A stretch of 23,756 nucleotides of DNA from Actinomycetota bacterium. Lineage in GTDB: Bacteria; Actinomycetota; Nitriliruptoria; Euzebyales; Egibacteraceae. Positions 21,318 to 23,756 of this stretch are shown here, one piece after another; within the stretch, counting starts at the first letter, position 1, and every line of letters begins with the position of its first letter. A program made the position numbers and the translations under genes. A model generated the notes under the pieces. It was not told where the DNA came from and did no database searches. It worked only from the letters and a program-made list of their open reading frames with translations. The DNA is taken from contig JAHWKQ010000005.1 in NCBI GenBank assembly GCA_019347785.1, forward strand, positions 1 to 23,756, written 5' to 3'.

Positions 21318-22970
21318 TCACCCGGCGTGGGCGTCGAGCAACTGGGAGAGTCGGGCGGTCGGGCTGATGATGTCGGGGTCGGTCCGGACGTCGATGAGCA
21401 CGCTGGTATCGGCCCCCAGGGCTTCCACAAGCGCGTCGGCGAGACCGCTTTCGTCCTCGACGGTGAGTCCGCGGGCGCCCAGCCCGCGGGCATACGCGGC
21501 CAGCTCCAGGGGGCCGCCGATGCGCACCCCGGCCGTCTGACCCAGCTCTCTGGCCTGATGCATCGCGATGGTGCCGTGCAGGCCGTTCTGGAAGACGACG
21601 ACGATGATGGGGGCCTGGTAGCGCACACTCGTCTCGATCTCGTGGCCGGTCATGAGCAGGCCGCCGTCACCCACGGCGGCCACGACCGTCCGGCTGGGGC
21701 AGGCGAGCTTTGCGGCAACCGCAGCCGGGATCCCGTAGCCCATGGCGCCGCTCGTGGGCGCCAGCTGTGTGCGCGGGCGCTCATAGCTCCAGAAGCGATG
21801 CAGGAAGGCGGAGAAGTTGCCGGCGTCGTTCGCGACGATCGCGTCCGGGGACAGGACCTCGCGCATGGCGGATATCACCGCGCCGGGGTGCACCCCGCCC
21901 GCTGTCGGCCGGGTGGTCGGGGTGCTCGCCTCCAGCCACGCGCGGTGTCCGGCTGACCAGTCCCGGCGGCTGGAGGGGCCCGGCGCGGCTCCGGAGAGCG
22001 CGGCGAGTGCGACACCGGCGTCGGCGACGATCCCGAGGTCGACCGGGATGGTGGCGCCGATGCTGGTCGCGTCGATGTCGATCTGGGCGACGAGGCCACC
22101 ATCCGAGGGCAGACGGTATCCCTGGGTCGTGATCTCGCTCAGCCGGCAACCGATCACCACGACGAGGTCCGCGTCGGCGAGCGCCCGCAGGGTGCCCTCG
22201 GGAGCGCCGATCCCGAGGTGTCCGAGGTAATGCGGGTGGTCGTTGGGGAAGACGTCCTGACGTCTGAACGCGCAGTAGACGCCGAGGCCGAACTGCTCGG
22301 CGACGCTGACGAGCTGCGTCCGCGCGTCCCGCGCCCCGCCGCCGGCGACCAGCACGGGACGTCGGGACTCGGACAGCAGCCGCGCGAGCCGGTCGCGGTC
22401 ACCGGGCGTGACCCCCGTCTGTACGGTTGCCCGGCCTCCATCGGGAAGAACGTCGGCCCGGTCGGTCGCGTGGGCGAACAGGTCGCCGGGTACGGCGACC
22501 ATGACCGGCCCGGGCCGTCCGCTGGTGGCGATTCGCAACCCCCGGGCGATCAGCTCAGGCACCCGGTCTGCGCGGGCGGCCGTCGCCGACCACTTGGTGA
22601 TCGGGGCGTAGAAGGCGGCGAGGTCGATCTCCTGGAACGCCTCCCGGCCAAGCAGGGCGGTTTCCACCTGGCCGAGGACGACGAGCATCGGGGTGGAGTC
22701 GTGGTGGGCCGTGTGGACGCCGATGGCGAGGTTCGCCGCCCCGGGGCCCCGTGTGGCCATGGCCACCGCCGGCGTACCGGTCAGCTTCGCGTCGGCCTCC
22801 GCCATGAAGGCGGCGCCGGACTCGTGCCGGGTGGACACGAGCCGCAGTCGTGGGTGATGCTCCACCGCGTCGATGAGCTCCAGGAAGCTCTCGCCGGGAA
22901 CGGTGTAGCAGCGCCGGATGCCCCAGTGGGCAAAGACGTCGGTCATCGAGGAGGCGACCGTCGCGCTCAT
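21318..22970 (-). CDS. Thiamine-diphosphate-dependent enzyme (acetolactate synthase-like carboligase/decarboxylase)
   Basis: The product is 550 aa with the three-domain PYR, central and PP layout. The catalytic glutamate is E50 in RHESGAAFMAEA. GRPGPVMVAVPGD (151-163) ends the first domain. The cofactor motif GDGGLLM starts at 434 and its terminal Asn is N462 in VVFQN, giving the usual GDG-x(~25)-N spacing; SGAMGYGIPAA (407-417) is typical of the PP domain. It is a broad-specificity branch relative of IlvB, oxalyl-CoA decarboxylase and sulfoacetaldehyde acetyltransferase. No small regulatory IlvH subunit follows, so valine biosynthesis is unlikely. ATG at 22970-22968 overlaps the TGA of the GntR gene (ATGA), so the regulator and enzyme are translationally coupled. 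A catabolic 2-oxoacid decarboxylase or carboligase is my best guess. Confidence 0.88.
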   Translation of the reverse strand: MSATVASSMTDVFAHWGIRRCYTVPGESFLELIDAVEHHPRLRLVSTRHESGAAFMAEADAKLTGTPAVAMATRGPGAANLAIGVHTAHHDSTPMLVVLGQVETALLGREAFQEIDLAAFYAPITKWSATAARADRVPELIARGLRIATSGRPGPVMVAVPGDLFAHATDRADVLPDGGRATVQTGVTPGDRDRLARLLSESRRPVLVAGGGARDARTQLVSVAEQFGLGVYCAFRRQDVFPNDHPHYLGHLGIGAPEGTLRALADADLVVVIGCRLSEITTQGYRLPSDGGLVAQIDIDATSIGATIPVDLGIVADAGVALAALSGAAPGPSSRRDWSAGHRAWLEASTPTTRPTAGGVHPGAVISAMREVLSPDAIVANDAGNFSAFLHRFWSYERPRTQLAPTSGAMGYGIPAAVAAKLACPSRTVVAAVGDGGLLMTGHEIETSVRYQAPIIVVVFQNGLHGTIAMHQARELGQTAGVRIGGPLELAAYARGLGARGLTVEDESGLADALVEALGADTSVLIDVRTDPDIISPTARLSQLLDAHAG

Positions 22971-23722
22971 CGCTTCCCCCGCGATTGGCCCACGCGCCCG
23001 GTTCCGGACACGTCGGGCGGGTAAGCCTCCGTGCCGACGGCCTGGAGGCGGCGGACAACGGCCCGCACGTGCGAGGCCACGTGTTCCGCAGCGGCCTGCC
23101 CGTCGCCGCGGCGCAAGGCCTCGACGATCCGGCGGTGCTCACTGTTGGCGGCCGTGCTCTGCTCCGCGCCACGTCGGTGGAACAGCCTGGCGATCTGGAC
23201 ATGGATGTTCAGCGAGCGGTAAGTCTCGGTCAGCATCGGGTTACCGGCCAGCGAGATCAGGCGGTCGTGGAAGCGGGCGTCGGCGCTGTTGAATCTCTCG
23301 ACGTCCAGCGGCGACACGTTCAACACCTCGTCCATCGCATCGACGTCCTCGCCGAGCGACGCGAGGTCGCGTCGGCTGACGCGGCCGGCGCTGTTCTCAA
23401 GCGCGTGACACTCCAACAGCAGGCGAACCTCGTGGAGATGCCGCAGCTCCTGAAACGTCAGCAGTGGCTGCACGGTGAATCCCTTGAAGGGCTCGAACCG
23501 CACAAGCTTTTCGGCGGCGAGCCGGGTGAGAGCCTCACGGAGGGGCGTGGGGCTGATGCGCAGCTGCTCGGCGAGCTGGTCCAGTGGCAACCGTGCGCCG
23601 GGCGGCAGGACCAGGTTGATGATGCGCGCCTTCAGGGCTGCATAGGCGGCCTCGCTGAGCACCTGGCGCTGCAGACCCTCCACCGGGCGTACTGTCTCCT
23701 TGACCGGCCTCTGTCGGAGCAC
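22967..23722 (-). CDS. GntR-family transcriptional regulator, FadR/FCD type
   Basis: The product is about 251 aa. The winged helix (about 22-88) shows ALKARIINLVLPPGARLPLD, then LAEQLRISPTPLREALTRL as recognition helix, and FEPFKGFTV as wing. The FCD ligand-binding domain (about 95-225) has the expected Asp/His metal-site layout: D148 and H152 in DARFHDRL and a late histidine in the SEHRRI region. FCD regulators usually repress a neighbouring catabolic operon and are released by a carboxylate such as a 2-oxoacid, sugar acid or amino acid. The overlap with the ThDP-enzyme gene implies autoregulation with it. The start is uncertain: GTG 23722 is used, but GTG 23683 is possible. The frame stays open to the right edge without an upstream start. 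Confidence 0.87.
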   Translation of the reverse strand: MLRQRPVKETVRPVEGLQRQVLSEAAYAALKARIINLVLPPGARLPLDQLAEQLRISPTPLREALTRLAAEKLVRFEPFKGFTVQPLLTFQELRHLHEVRLLLECHALENSAGRVSRRDLASLGEDVDAMDEVLNVSPLDVERFNSADARFHDRLISLAGNPMLTETYRSLNIHVQIARLFHRRGAEQSTAANSEHRRIVEALRRGDGQAAAEHVASHVRAVVRRLQAVGTEAYPPDVSGTGRVGQSRGKR

Positions 23723-23756
23723 CCCTGCCCGCCGTGGGCGTCGTCGCGAGGTGCCC

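Noticed and set aside
21318..22970. Calling the ThDP enzyme acetolactate synthase (ilvB)
   Set aside because: There is no ilvN/ilvH or other branched-chain gene nearby, and the gene is overlapped by a GntR/FCD regulator. The context looks catabolic, so only a family-level call is supported.
1..23756. CRISPR arrays, tRNA or rRNA genes, transposases, phage genes
   Set aside because: No regularly spaced repeats, cloverleaf-like segments, rRNA-like stretches, or integrase or transposase motifs were seen by eye on either strand.

Overview
The window is very GC-rich, gene-dense DNA with GTG starts, G/C third positions and TANNNT-type -10 boxes. Several gene families point to Actinomycetota: a UdgX-type uracil-DNA glycosylase, a PRC-barrel/DUF2382 protein, a MinD/ParA ATPase with an actinobacterial-style N-terminal extension, a G6PD of the short Zwf1 type, and an amidohydrolase/MIP18-like pair known from propane-monooxygenase loci. 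I cannot place the genus. No rRNA, tRNA, CRISPR array or insertion sequence was seen, and no gene-free stretch exceeds about 190 bp.

Layout. (1) 1-1310, minus: a ParA/MinD-like ATPase overlaps (ATGA) a small membrane protein that runs off the left edge; this is probably the start of a secretion or conjugation-type locus. (2) 1408-7000: a GH13 alpha-glucosidase, a divergent sulfotransferase, a PrpE-type acyl-CoA synthetase and a BcsL/CelD-like acyltransferase. (3) 7174-10383, minus: a large membrane GAF-PAS-GGDEF-EAL cyclic-di-GMP enzyme with both active sites intact; a PRC-barrel/DUF2382 gene diverges from it. (4) 11289-12357, minus: UdgX followed by an SRPBCC protein. Divergent from them is a NodB-type deacetylase with two altered catalytic motifs, then an MDR oxidoreductase. 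(5) 14233-15980, minus: amidohydrolase plus MIP18-like gene, overlapping by GTGA, behind a good sigma-70-like promoter. (6) 16114-19388, minus: a three-gene set of ADP-ribosylglycohydrolase, G6PD-like enzyme (GTGA overlap) and SMP-30 lactonase, with an EamA transporter diverging from it. (7) 20454-23722, minus: a GntR/FCD regulator overlapping (ATGA) a ThDP-dependent enzyme, then a creatininase-family gene broken by an in-frame TAG. Codon use here looks more relaxed than in the rest of the window.

Most interesting points. The G6PD homologue has lost the His and Lys of the substrate-phosphate motif but keeps the catalytic Asp and His, and it is grouped with an SMP-30 lactonase rather than a 6-phosphogluconolactonase; this may be a sugar-oxidation pathway with a different substrate. 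The creatininase frame continues for 70 family-like codons past a single amber codon. The NodB protein has Asn and Gln at positions that are normally the catalytic Asp and a metal-binding His. The amidohydrolase/MIP18-like pair sits here without the monooxygenase genes it usually accompanies.
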